A stretch of 9,564 bases of DNA from Deltaproteobacteria bacterium (GTDB lineage: Bacteria > Myxococcota > Myxococcia > Myxococcales > Myxococcaceae). The DNA is taken from NCBI GenBank assembly GCA_016875515.1, contig VGRA01000063.1, forward strand, positions 1-9,564, written 5' to 3'. The position numbers were made by a program, and so were the translations under genes. How positions within the stretch are numbered: the stretch's first letter is position 1; the number at the start of each line of letters is the position of its first letter. A model generated the notes under the pieces. The model saw nothing but the letters and a program-made list of their open reading frames with translations. It was not told the DNA's origin and ran no database searches. Positions 1 to 6,824 of the stretch are shown here, one piece after another.

Positions 1-2
1 CC

Positions 3-728
3 GCACCGCGCCCCGATGCCCCCCGGGCGGCGCCGGTCCCGGGGCCCGTGGCTGCCCGTCCTCCCCCATCCGGCCCGCAGGCGGCAGCGCCGGCGGCTCC
101 CCCGGGACGCGCGGTCCGGAAGCTCGCGGACCTGCCGAAGGTGGAGCGCTTCCGCGAGGAGGACCGCCGCCCGTTGGACGAGATCCGCCGGGGGCTGGGC
201 GAGTGCACCCGGTGCAAGCTGTGCAGCGGGCGCAAGAACGTGGTGTTCGGCGTGGGGAACCCGCACGCGGAACTGGTCTTCGTGGGCGAGGGGCCGGGGG
301 CGGAGGAGGATGCGCAGGGCGTGCCGTTCGTGGGCGCCGCCGGCGGGCTCCTCACGAAGATGATAGAGGCCATGGGCTTTTCGCGGGACGAGGTCTACAT
401 CTGCAACGTGGTGAAGTGCCGCCCGCCCGGCAACCGCACGCCGGAGTTGGATGAAATTGCCGCGTGCGAGCCCTTCCTGCGCGCGCAGCTTGCGGCCGTG
501 CAGCCGAAGGTGATGGTGGGCCTGGGCAAGACGGCGGTCCAGGCGTTGCTGCGGCAGGAGGTTTCCATCACGCAGGCGCGCGGGACGTGGCGCGAGTACG
601 CCGGCGTCCCGCTGATGCCCACGTTCCACCCGGCCTACCTGCTGCGCAACCCAGCGGCGAAGAAGGATGCCTGGGAGGACCTCAAGAAGGTGATGAAGCT
701 GATGGGGAAGGAGCCGAAGAGGCCATGA
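3..728 (+). CDS. Family 4 uracil-DNA glycosylase (5' end outside window)
   Basis: This is a base-excision-repair enzyme that removes uracil from DNA, acting in the cytoplasm/nucleoid. The reading frame is open to the window edge, so the true start is probably upstream; a GTG at 48 is the only good in-window candidate. Numbering from that GTG, an Ala/Pro-rich segment (1-22) precedes the domain. Four cysteines (C53 and C56 as CTRC, C124 in VVKCRPPGNRTP, C140 in AACEPF) fit the 4Fe-4S cluster of family 4. Motif A is GEGPGAEED (80-88) followed by GVPFVG, and motif B is HPAYLLRNP, with the His at 194. GEGPG...ED rather than family 5's GLAPG..N makes family 4 the better call. The Ala/Pro-rich N-terminus may be a linker to a longer extension lying outside the window. 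The stop overlaps the next gene's start (ATGA), so the two are probably co-transcribed. The family assignment is secure; the start is not. Confidence 0.93.
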   Translation, partial: APRPDAPRAAPVPGPVAARPPPSGPQAAAPAAPPGRAVRKLADLPKVERFREEDRRPLDEIRRGLGECTRCKLCSGRKNVVFGVGNPHAELVFVGEGPGAEEDAQGVPFVGAAGGLLTKMIEAMGFSRDEVYICNVVKCRPPGNRTPELDEIAACEPFLRAQLAAVQPKVMVGLGKTAVQALLRQEVSITQARGTWREYAGVPLMPTFHPAYLLRNPAAKKDAWEDLKKVMKLMGKEPKRP

Positions 729-1720
729 CCGGACGGCTGGAGACGCACCGCTTCACCTCGCACGCGCTGGAGGGGAACCCGCTGGGGGACCCCGCCGAGC
801 GCACGCTCCACGTCTGGGTGCCGCCGGGGGCGTCCGGGCGGCTGCCGGTGGTGTACTTCCTCCACGGCTTCGCCGGGACGGTGGATGGGTGGCTGCAGTC
901 CCCGGGCTTCGGGCCGAACATGCCGGTCCGGCTGGGGGCGAAGGTGGGGGCGGGGGAGCTGCCGCCCTTCCTCGCGGTGTTCGTGGACGGGTGGACGGCC
1001 CTGGGCGGGGCGCAGTGGCTCAACAGCCCCGCAACCGGCAACTACCTGGACTACCTCAGCGAGGACGTGGTGCGGTTCGTGGACGCGGCGTACGCCACGG
1101 TGGACGCGGCGGGGGGGCGCGCGCTGGTGGGCAAATCCTCCGGCGCCTACGGGGCGCTGGTGGCCGCCTCGCTGCGCCCGGGGCGCTTCGGGCACCTGGC
1201 GTGCCACGCCCCGGACTCCGCGTTCGAGTACTGCTACCTGCACGATCTCCCCAAGGTGGCCGGCGCGCTGCTGGCCGCCGGAGGACCGGAGGCGTGGCTG
1301 CAGGGGTTCCGGCAGCGCGTGCGCGAAACGAAGATGCGGGGGGATGACTTCGCCGTCATCAACATCCTGGCCATGGCGGCGGCCTACTCGCCCCGGGCCG
1401 GCGCGCCGCTGGGGCTGGATTTGCCGTTCGAGCCGCACACGGCGCGCCTGCGGCTGGAGGTGTGGAAGCGCTGGACGCAGCATGATCCGGTCCGCTTCGT
1501 CCCCGAACGGGTGGAGAGCTTCCAGCAGCTCTCCTCCCTCTTCCTGGACTGCGGGACGCGGGACGAGTTCAACCTCCGGTGGGGGGCGCGGATGGTCTCC
1601 GAGTCCCTCCGGGCCGCCGGGGTGGACCACGTCCACGAGGAGTTCGAGGACGGCCACATGGGCATCAACTACCGGTTCGAGAGATCCCTCTCGTATCTGC
1701 TGCCGCGCATGGCCCGCTGA
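725..1720 (+). CDS. Alpha/beta-hydrolase, esterase D / tributyrin esterase-like
   Basis: This is a 331-aa predicted serine esterase; no signal peptide is seen, so it is probably cytoplasmic. The order of elements is that of the alpha/beta-hydrolase fold: a beta strand ending in YFLHGF, with His47-Gly48 as the oxyanion-hole HG motif; the nucleophile elbow GKSSG (136-140) with Ser138; a candidate acid Asp280 in CGTRDEF; and a candidate His311 in DGHMGINYRF. The HG...GxSxG...D...GHxG arrangement resembles the esterase D/FrmB/antigen-85-like group, but the substrate cannot be told. The ATG is chosen because it overlaps the upstream stop in an ATGA arrangement and begins just before the recognisable domain; purine-rich GGGGAAGGAG lies a little upstream. 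A longer in-frame opening from 464 is only the shadow frame of the glycosylase gene. The gene lies 30 bp before the lysine operon, but a hairpin sits between them, so a role in lysine use is not implied. Confidence 0.85.
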   Translation: MTGRLETHRFTSHALEGNPLGDPAERTLHVWVPPGASGRLPVVYFLHGFAGTVDGWLQSPGFGPNMPVRLGAKVGAGELPPFLAVFVDGWTALGGAQWLNSPATGNYLDYLSEDVVRFVDAAYATVDAAGGRALVGKSSGAYGALVAASLRPGRFGHLACHAPDSAFEYCYLHDLPKVAGALLAAGGPEAWLQGFRQRVRETKMRGDDFAVINILAMAAAYSPRAGAPLGLDLPFEPHTARLRLEVWKRWTQHDPVRFVPERVESFQQLSSLFLDCGTRDEFNLRWGARMVSESLRAAGVDHVHEEFEDGHMGINYRFERSLSYLLPRMAR

Positions 1721-1731
1721 AGCCAGCGGGC
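1712..1731 (+). terminator. GC-rich hairpin at the end of the esterase gene
   Basis: GCCCGCTG (1712-1719) and CAGCGGGC (1724-1731) form a perfect 8-bp stem with a 4-base AAGC loop. It begins in the last codons of the esterase and includes its stop codon. No T-run follows, so it is not a canonical intrinsic terminator. It could be a weak terminator/attenuator, an mRNA 3'-end stabiliser, or chance in GC-rich DNA. The kdd ribosome-binding site starts only 5 bases after the stem. Confidence 0.4.
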
Positions 1732-1735
1732 GCAC

Positions 1736-1743
1736 AGGGAAGG
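1736..1743 (+). promoter_or_regulatory. Ribosome-binding site of kdd
   Basis: AGGGAAGG lies 7 bases before the ATG at 1751, a good Shine-Dalgarno position. It supports this start, which also matches where Kdd homologues begin (the MSDxYGxxRV-type N-terminus). Confidence 0.6.
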
Positions 1744-1750
1744 CATCCAC

Positions 1751-2779
1751 ATGTCAGACATCTACGGGCTTGGACGGGTGGTGGGGGAGACGGGGGTGCT
1801 GCCGCAGCGGGCGAGGCGGCTGGACCCCGGGCTGCCCCTGCGCGAGGACGAGCTGCTCGTTGACGTGGAGAGCCTCAACATCGACGCGGCGTCCTTCAAG
1901 CAGGTGAAGGACTCGGTGGGTGGGGACCCCGCGAAGATGGTGGAGGTGATCCTCGGCATCATCTCGGAGCGGGGGAAGATGCAGAACCCGGTGACCGGCA
2001 GCGGCGGGATGCTGATTGGCCGGGTCCAGGAGATAGGCAGCCGCCACCCGGCGCGCGCCACGCTCAAGCCGGGGGACCGCGTTGCCACGCTGGTGAGCCT
2101 GACGCTCACCCCGTTGGTCATCCGCAGGGTGAAGGCCATCCAAGTGGGGATCGACCGCGTGGACGTGGAGGGCCACGCGCTGCTGTTCTCGAGCGGCATC
2201 TACGCGAAGCTGCCCGCGGACATGCCGGACACCCTGGCCCTGGCGGCGCTGGACGTCTGCGGTGCGCCCGCGCTGGTGGCCCGTTACGTGAAGCCCGGCC
2301 TGACCGTGGCCATCCTCGGGGCGGGCAAGAGCGGGGCGCTGTGCCTGGCGCAGGCCCGCCGCAGCATGGCCGGGCAGGGCAGGCTGCTCGCGCTGGACAT
2401 CTCCGCCGAGGCGCTCGGGACGCTCAAGGGGCTGGGGCTGTGTGACGCCGCGCTCCCGGTGGACGCCACGAAGGCGGTGGACGTGATGCAGGCAGTGGCG
2501 GGGGCCACGGGCGGGCGGCTGGCAGACCTGGTGGTCAACTGCGCCTCGGTGCCCAACACGGAGATGGCCACCATCCTGTCCTCGCGCGAGGGGGGCACCG
2601 CCATCTTTTTCTCCATGGCCACCTCCTTCTCCGGGGCTGCGCTGGGGGCGGAAGGCGTGGGCAAGGACGTCACCATGATCGTGGGGAACGGCTACGTGCC
2701 GGGCCACGCGGATCTCACGCTGGAGTTGCTCCGGTCCGAGCCGGGGCTGCGCGCGCTGTTCGAGAAGCGGTACGTGTAG
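1751..2779 (+). CDS. kdd: L-erythro-3,5-diaminohexanoate dehydrogenase
   Basis: This cytoplasmic NAD-dependent enzyme oxidatively deaminates L-erythro-3,5-diaminohexanoate to (S)-5-amino-3-oxohexanoate plus ammonia, the step after lysine 5,6-aminomutase. The 342-aa length agrees with the family as I remember it. The N-terminal half carries the family-specific stretch GKMQNPVTGSGGM (75-87) preceded by SLNIDAASF, which I recognise from fusobacterial and clostridial Kdd. A Rossmann nucleotide-binding motif GAGKSG (190-195) follows in VAILGAGKSGALCL, with an acidic LALDIS at the end of the next strand that suits NAD. The fold is that of medium-chain dehydrogenases, but it lacks the typical alcohol-dehydrogenase zinc signature. 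It is the first gene of the operon, 22 bp before kamD. The neighbouring kamDE, kal and kce genes make the assignment firm. Confidence 0.95.
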   Translation: MSDIYGLGRVVGETGVLPQRARRLDPGLPLREDELLVDVESLNIDAASFKQVKDSVGGDPAKMVEVILGIISERGKMQNPVTGSGGMLIGRVQEIGSRHPARATLKPGDRVATLVSLTLTPLVIRRVKAIQVGIDRVDVEGHALLFSSGIYAKLPADMPDTLALAALDVCGAPALVARYVKPGLTVAILGAGKSGALCLAQARRSMAGQGRLLALDISAEALGTLKGLGLCDAALPVDATKAVDVMQAVAGATGGRLADLVVNCASVPNTEMATILSSREGGTAIFFSMATSFSGAALGAEGVGKDVTMIVGNGYVPGHADLTLELLRSEPGLRALFEKRYV

Positions 2780-2801
2780 GGATTTCCGGGAGCACCACCA
2801 C

Positions 2802-4358
2802 ATGCCAGGACCGTTCATCCAGGACGAGCAGATTGACTCCGCGCGCGCCGCCGCGCACGAGGTGACCCAACCCGTCATCGACTTCATCCACCGCCACTCC
2901 TCCGTCTCCGTGGAGCGGACGGTGCTGCGCATGTTCGGCATGGACGGGGCCGGGCAGCTGGGCATCCCGCTGGCCAACCTGATGGTGGACAAGCTCCACG
3001 CGGCGAAGGTGCTGCACAAGGGGGCGGCCTACTGGTACGGCCGGGCGCTGCAGCTGGGGGCGCGCAGCCCGCTGGACGCGGTGGAGCGGCTCACCGCGCT
3101 GCCCGCGGACAAGCTCGCCCCCCTGTCCCCGGAGAGGGAGGGGAACCTCCGCGAGGCGGTGCGGCAGGAGGCGCGGGCCGCCATGGGGGAGCTGCACTCC
3201 CGGGTGGAGGCGCGCAGCGCGCTGCGGGCGGAGTTGGGTGGGATGCCGCCAGCGCCGCACAAGTACGTCATCGTCGCCACCGGCAACATCTACGACGACG
3301 TGGACCAGGCCCGCGCCGCGGCCCAGGCGGGGGCAGACGTCATTGCCGTCATCCGCAGCACCGCACAGTCCCTGCTGGACTACGTCCCCCACGGGGCCAC
3401 AACGGAGGGGTACGGCGGCACCTACGCCACGCAGGAGAACTTCCGCATCATGCGGGAGGCGCTGGACGACGAGTCGAAGAAGCTGAAGCGCTACGTGCAG
3501 CTGACCAACTACAGCTCCGGCCTGGCCATGGCGGAGATTGCCTGGGCAGCGGCCTACGAGCGGCTGGACATGCTGCTGAACGACGCCATGTACGGGATCC
3601 TCTTCCGCGACATCAACATGAAGCGGACGTTCCTGGACCAGTACGTCAGCCGCCGCATCTGCGCGTACGCCGGGATCATCATCAACACCGGCGAGGACAA
3701 TTACATCACCACCGCGGACGCCTACGAGGCGGCGCACACCGTCATCGCCTCCCAGTTCATCAACGAGTCCTTCGCACACCGCGCCGGGCTGAAGGACTGG
3801 CAGCTGGGGCTGGGCCACAGCTTCGAGATTGATCCCCACCGCCCGGACACGCTGCTTCTGGAGCTGTCCCAGGCCATGCTGGTCCGGCGCTGCTTCCCCG
3901 ACGCGCCGTGCAAGTACATGCCGCCCACCAAGCACAAGGAGACAGACATCTTCTTCAGCCACGCGTACGACGTGATGGCAGACCTGGTGGCCATCTGGAC
4001 GCGGCAGGGCATCCAGCTGCTCGGCATGATGACCGAGGCCATGCACACCCCGCTGCTGGCAGACCGGTACGTGGCGCTCAAGGCGGCCAACTACCTCTAC
4101 AAGGCGGCGCGCGGCATCGACGAGGAGTTCGTGGTCCGCGAGGACGGGAAGATCGCCCACCGGGCGCGGGAGGTGTTCGGGCGCGCCACGGAGTTGCTGG
4201 AGGAGTGCCGGAAGGACGGCCTGGTGGCCGCCATTGGCCGGGGGCGCTTCGGCGACGTGAAGCGCACCGAGACCGGCGGCAAGGGGCTGGACGGCGTGTT
4301 CGAGCGCGGGGTGGACTACTTCAACCCCATGCTGGAGATTCTGGAGGAGAAGGCGTGA
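2802..4358 (+). CDS. kamD: Lysine 5,6-aminomutase, alpha subunit
   Basis: This is the large TIM-barrel subunit of the adenosylcobalamin/PLP enzyme that moves the terminal amino group of L-beta-lysine (or D-lysine) from C6 to C5. At 518 aa it is full length. From memory of the Clostridium (Acetoanaerobium) sticklandii structure, the important alpha residues are R184, S189, Y193, S238, Y263, R268, D298, N299 and K370. Here each is found exactly one position later: R185 and S190 and Y194 in RSTAQSLLDY, S239 in NYSSG, Y264 and R269 in MYGILFRD, D299-N300 in GEDNY, and K371 in CKYMPP. The active site is therefore predicted intact. The start ATG follows GGGAGC (2788-2793). Its stop overlaps the start of a small secreted-protein gene (GTGA), not kamE as would be expected for the partner subunit. 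Assignment is very secure. Confidence 0.97.
   Translation: MPGPFIQDEQIDSARAAAHEVTQPVIDFIHRHSSVSVERTVLRMFGMDGAGQLGIPLANLMVDKLHAAKVLHKGAAYWYGRALQLGARSPLDAVERLTALPADKLAPLSPEREGNLREAVRQEARAAMGELHSRVEARSALRAELGGMPPAPHKYVIVATGNIYDDVDQARAAAQAGADVIAVIRSTAQSLLDYVPHGATTEGYGGTYATQENFRIMREALDDESKKLKRYVQLTNYSSGLAMAEIAWAAAYERLDMLLNDAMYGILFRDINMKRTFLDQYVSRRICAYAGIIINTGEDNYITTADAYEAAHTVIASQFINESFAHRAGLKDWQLGLGHSFEIDPHRPDTLLLELSQAMLVRRCFPDAPCKYMPPTKHKETDIFFSHAYDVMADLVAIWTRQGIQLLGMMTEAMHTPLLADRYVALKAANYLYKAARGIDEEFVVREDGKIAHRAREVFGRATELLEECRKDGLVAAIGRGRFGDVKRTETGGKGLDGVFERGVDYFNPMLEILEEKA
4343..4349 (+). promoter_or_regulatory. Strong ribosome-binding site deciding the GTG at 4355
   Basis: GGAGGAG lies inside the last codons of kamD, 5 bases before GTG 4355. 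It is one of the best Shine-Dalgarno matches in the operon. It supports the gene between kamD and kamE being truly translated and starting at the GTGA overlap. Confidence 0.65.
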
Positions 4359-4822
4359 TCACGCTCGCCCTGACGGCCCTGCTGGGGGCTGCGCCTGCCA
4401 CGGCGACCACCCCGTTCAAGATCCCGCCCATCCGGCTGGCGGTCCCCTCGGACTGGACCCACACGGAGAAGGAGGGCACCCACCGCTTCTCCGCGCCGTC
4501 CGGGGAGGCGTGGCTGGAGGTGGACGTGGGGCAGGTGCAGGCCCGCGGCATGTCCGCGGAGACGTGCGTGCAGAAGATCACCGCGGGCATTGGCGGCCGG
4601 TTCGAGCGGCTGTTGCTGGGCGGCCAGCCGGCGGCCCACGCGGCGGTGGTGGACGTGGACAAGAAGAGGCGGCAGTTCGCGTCCGACACGTGGGTGGGCT
4701 GCAACGGCAGGACGACCTGGTCCATCAGCGCGCACCACGTGAAGGCGAAGGCGGCGGCGCTCCTCCCCGTGCTGGAGCAGGTGGCCGCGTCGTTGGAGTA
4801 CCTGGAAGGGAAGGGGAAGTAG
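4355..4822 (+). CDS. Small predicted secreted protein inside the kam operon
   Basis: This is a 155-aa protein of unknown function. A short hydrophobic N-terminus (ITLALTALLGAAPATA, about residues 2-17) looks like a signal peptide with an Ala-x-Ala cleavage site near 15-17. It lacks the usual Lys/Arg before the hydrophobic stretch, so export is likely but not certain. The mature part begins KIPPIRLAVPSDWTHTEKEGTHRFSAP, whose 'amphipathic strand - P..W - strand' pattern resembles PsbP/DcrB-like small periplasmic proteins; this is a weak fold guess only. Two cysteines (C71 and C116) could form a disulfide. The GTG start overlaps the kamD stop (GTGA) and follows a strong GGAGGAG; the stop is 2 bp before kamE's ATG. 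It is therefore fully embedded in the operon and separates the two subunit genes of one enzyme. Third-position G/C is as high as in its neighbours, so there is no sign of recent transfer. I do not recognise a named family. Confidence 0.8.
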   Translation: MITLALTALLGAAPATATTPFKIPPIRLAVPSDWTHTEKEGTHRFSAPSGEAWLEVDVGQVQARGMSAETCVQKITAGIGGRFERLLLGGQPAAHAAVVDVDKKRRQFASDTWVGCNGRTTWSISAHHVKAKAAALLPVLEQVAASLEYLEGKGK

Positions 4823-4824
4823 CC

Positions 4825-5613
4825 ATGGCCGTCCGCGAGGCGAGGCAGATCATCCGTCCCTACGGAGACCGGCGGGACGACGGGGTCATCCAGCTCTCCT
4901 TCACGCTGCCGGTGCCCTGCACCGAGCGGGCGAAGGAGGCGGCGCTCCAGCTGTGCCAGCAGATGGGGCTGAAGGACGTGAAGGTGCACGGCATGGAGAA
5001 GGCGGCAGACAGCTACACGCTGTTCATCGTCTACGCGCGCACCGAGGCCACGGTGGACTACGCGGCCATCAAGATCCCGGAAGTGGTCGTCCACAAGATG
5101 GGGTTCGACGAGCTCAACGCCTTCATCGAGAAGAGCGTGGGGCGCCGGGTGGTGGTGTTCGGCGCGTGCACTGGCACGGACACCCACACGGTGGGCATTG
5201 ACGCCATCCTCAACATGAAGGGCTTCGCCGGGGACTACGGGCTGGAGCGGTACCCGTGGTTCGAGGCGTTCAACCTGGGGAGCCAGGTGCCCAACGAGGA
5301 CCTCATTGCCCGGGCCATGGCGAAGAACGCGGATGCCATCCTGGTGTCCCAGGTGGTGACGCAGCGGGACGTGCACAAGGACAACAGCCGCGCTTTCATC
5401 GATGCGGCGAAGAAGGCGGGCATCCACGGCAAGACGCTGCTGCTGCTGGGCGGACCGCGCGTGGATCACAAGCTGGCGTGCGAGCTGGGCTTCGACGCCG
5501 GCTTCGGCCCGGGCACCAAGCCGTCCGGGGTGGCCAACTTCATCGTCCACGCGCTCCTACAGCGGCAGGGCAAGGAGAAGCTGGGGCAGCTCTTCGAAGG
5601 AGCGCACGCGTGA
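4825..5613 (+). CDS. kamE: Lysine 5,6-aminomutase, beta subunit (B12/PLP binding)
   Basis: This is the small subunit of the aminomutase. It carries adenosylcobalamin in a Rossmann-like domain and holds PLP as a Schiff base in the resting enzyme. The 262-aa protein has an N-terminal dimerisation-type region (about 1-100) followed by the B12 domain. The cobalamin signature DxHxxG appears as DTHTVG with His121, the predicted lower axial Co ligand. Lys132 in LNMKG is exactly 11 residues later, matching the H133/K144 pair I remember from the C. sticklandii beta subunit. The C-terminal [12 protein letters not shown] and [14 protein letters not shown] segments are the usual B12-binding loops. The ATG follows a purine run (GGAAGGGAAGGGGAAG, 4803-4818) within the end of the preceding gene. 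Its stop overlaps the kal start. In the species I recall, kamE lies directly after kamD; here one gene intervenes. A longer in-frame opening from 4510 is a shadow of the upstream gene. Confidence 0.97.
   Translation: MAVREARQIIRPYGDRRDDGVIQLSFTLPVPCTERAKEAALQLCQQMGLKDVKVHGMEKAADSYTLFIVYARTEATVDYAAIKIPEVVVHKMGFDELNAFIEKSVGRRVVVFGACTGTDTHTVGIDAILNMKGFAGDYGLERYPWFEAFNLGSQVPNEDLIARAMAKNADAILVSQVVTQRDVHKDNSRAFIDAAKKAGIHGKTLLLLGGPRVDHKLACELGFDAGFGPGTKPSGVANFIVHALLQRQGKEKLGQLFEGAHA
5596..5602 (+). promoter_or_regulatory. Ribosome-binding site favouring the GTG start of kal
   Basis: GAAGGAG lies 7 bases before GTG 5610 and 16 bases before the alternative ATG at 5619. Spacing favours the GTG, which also makes the GTGA overlap with kamE. 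Confidence 0.55.
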
Positions 5614-5996
5614 AGGCCATGGTCCGGTTGAGGATGAGCGCGCACGACGCGCACTACGGCGGCAACCTGGTGGACGGGGCGCGGATGCTCGCGCTCTTCG
5701 GTGACGTGGCCACCGAGTTGCTCATCCGCCACGACGGGGACGAGGGGCTGTTCCGCGCCTACGAGCAGGTGGAGTTCCTCGCCCCGGTGTACGCGGGGGA
5801 CTACGTGGAGGCGGAGGCGGAGTTGGTCCACGTGGGCAACACCAGCCGGAAGATGCGCTTCGAGGCGCGCAAGGTCATCCAGCCGCGCACGGATCTCTCG
5901 GCGTCGGCCGCGGACATCCTGGAGACGCCCCTGGTGGTGTGCCGCGCGGTGGGCACCTGCGTCACCCCCAAGGACAAGCAGAGGATCTCCCGGTGA
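5610..5996 (+). CDS. kal: 3-aminobutyryl-CoA ammonia-lyase
   Basis: This enzyme converts L-3-aminobutyryl-CoA to crotonyl-CoA and ammonia, the last pathway-specific step of the 3,5-diaminohexanoate route, in the cytoplasm. The 128-aa protein is a single hotdog-fold domain of the expected size. The N-terminal stretch [20 protein letters not shown] (residues 6-25) and the following [19 protein letters not shown] are nearly the same as I remember from fusobacterial Kal, and distinguish it from ordinary hotdog thioesterases. The GTG at 5610 overlaps the kamE stop and has a well-placed GAAGGAG. ATG 5619, three codons in, would give MVRLRMS and is a reasonable alternative. The stop overlaps the kce start by GTGA, so both are probably translationally coupled. 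Confidence 0.93.
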   Translation: MKAMVRLRMSAHDAHYGGNLVDGARMLALFGDVATELLIRHDGDEGLFRAYEQVEFLAPVYAGDYVEAEAELVHVGNTSRKMRFEARKVIQPRTDLSASAADILETPLVVCRAVGTCVTPKDKQRISR

Positions 5997-6823
5997 ACCA
6001 CGCCCCGATGGTGATCACCGCCGCTCTGGTGGGCGCCGAGACGACGCGCGAGCAGACGCCCTATCTGCCCATCACGGCGGCGGAGATTGGCGTGGAGGCG
6101 GCGAAGTGCCGAGAGGCCGGCGCTGCCATGGTTCACATCCACGTGCGGAAGCCGGACGGCAGCCCCAGCCAGGACGCGGAGCTGTACCGGGCGGCCATCC
6201 GGGAGATCCGCAAGCGCTGCGACATCCTGGTGCAGACCTCCACCGGGGGCGCGGTGGGCATGGGCGTGGACGAGCGCTGTGGGCCGCTGACGCTCACCGG
6301 GACGGACCGGCCGGACATGGCCACGCTCAGCACCGGCTCCGTCAACTTCGGCGAGGACGTCTTCTGGAACCCGCGGCCGCTGGTGCGGGACATTGCGCGG
6401 CGGATCCGCGCGGCGGGGCTCAAGCCGGAGCTGGAATGCTTCGACGTGGGGATGATTGACGAGGCGCGCGCGCTGGCGAAGCAGGGGTTGATCGACTTCC
6501 CGGCCCACTTCGACTTCGTGCTCGGCGTGCCGGGGGCGCTGGCCGCGCGGGTGGAGGCGCTGGACTTCATGGTCGCCTCCCTCCCGGAGGGCTGCACCTG
6601 GACGTGCGCCGCCATTGGACGTCACCAGCTGCCGTTCGTGGACCTCTCTGCCGAGCGAGGCGGGAACGCGCGCGTGGGGCTGGAGGACAACATCTTCATC
6701 AGCAAGGGTGTGCTGGCGAAGGGGAGCTCCGAGCTGGTGGCAGACGCCGCCCGCCGGGCGCAGGCGAAGGGACGGACCCTGGCCACCCCGCAGCAGGCGC
6801 GCCAGTTGCTCCGGCTCACCTGA
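5993..6823 (+). CDS. kce: 3-keto-5-aminohexanoate cleavage enzyme (BKACE family)
   Basis: This zinc-dependent TIM-barrel enzyme (DUF849/BKACE family) condenses 5-amino-3-oxohexanoate with acetyl-CoA in a retro-Claisen-type cleavage, giving acetoacetate and L-3-aminobutyryl-CoA. The protein is 276 aa, full length. His48 and His50 in MVHIHVR and Glu231 in VGLEDN match the zinc ligands H46, H48 and E230 I remember for the Cloacamonas enzyme. R227, Asp232, Glu16 and Ser83 (in [10 protein letters not shown]) fit the substrate-site residues. The motifs [10 protein letters not shown] and IGRHQLPF are typical of Kce within BKACE. The GTG start at 5993 overlaps the kal stop and has AGAGGA upstream; ATG 6008 is a weaker alternative. 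It is the last gene of the operon and converges with the carboxyltransferase gene. Other BKACE members use different beta-keto acids, but the neighbourhood fixes the substrate. Confidence 0.95.
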   Translation: MNHAPMVITAALVGAETTREQTPYLPITAAEIGVEAAKCREAGAAMVHIHVRKPDGSPSQDAELYRAAIREIRKRCDILVQTSTGGAVGMGVDERCGPLTLTGTDRPDMATLSTGSVNFGEDVFWNPRPLVRDIARRIRAAGLKPELECFDVGMIDEARALAKQGLIDFPAHFDFVLGVPGALAARVEALDFMVASLPEGCTWTCAAIGRHQLPFVDLSAERGGNARVGLEDNIFISKGVLAKGSSELVADAARRAQAKGRTLATPQQARQLLRLT

Positions 6824-6824
6824 C

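Noticed and set aside
464..724. N-terminal extension of the esterase to the ATG at 464
   Set aside because: The extension overlaps the glycosylase gene, reads as Gly/Ala/Arg-rich shadow sequence, and the ATGA overlap at 725 is a much better start.
635..4160. Long minus-strand open frames (635-1750, 1754-3019, 2715-4160) of 370-480 codons
   Set aside because: They lie opposite well-recognised genes and translate to low-complexity Arg/His/Val/Gln/Pro-rich protein without domains. This is the usual antisense shadow in DNA with high GC at third positions.
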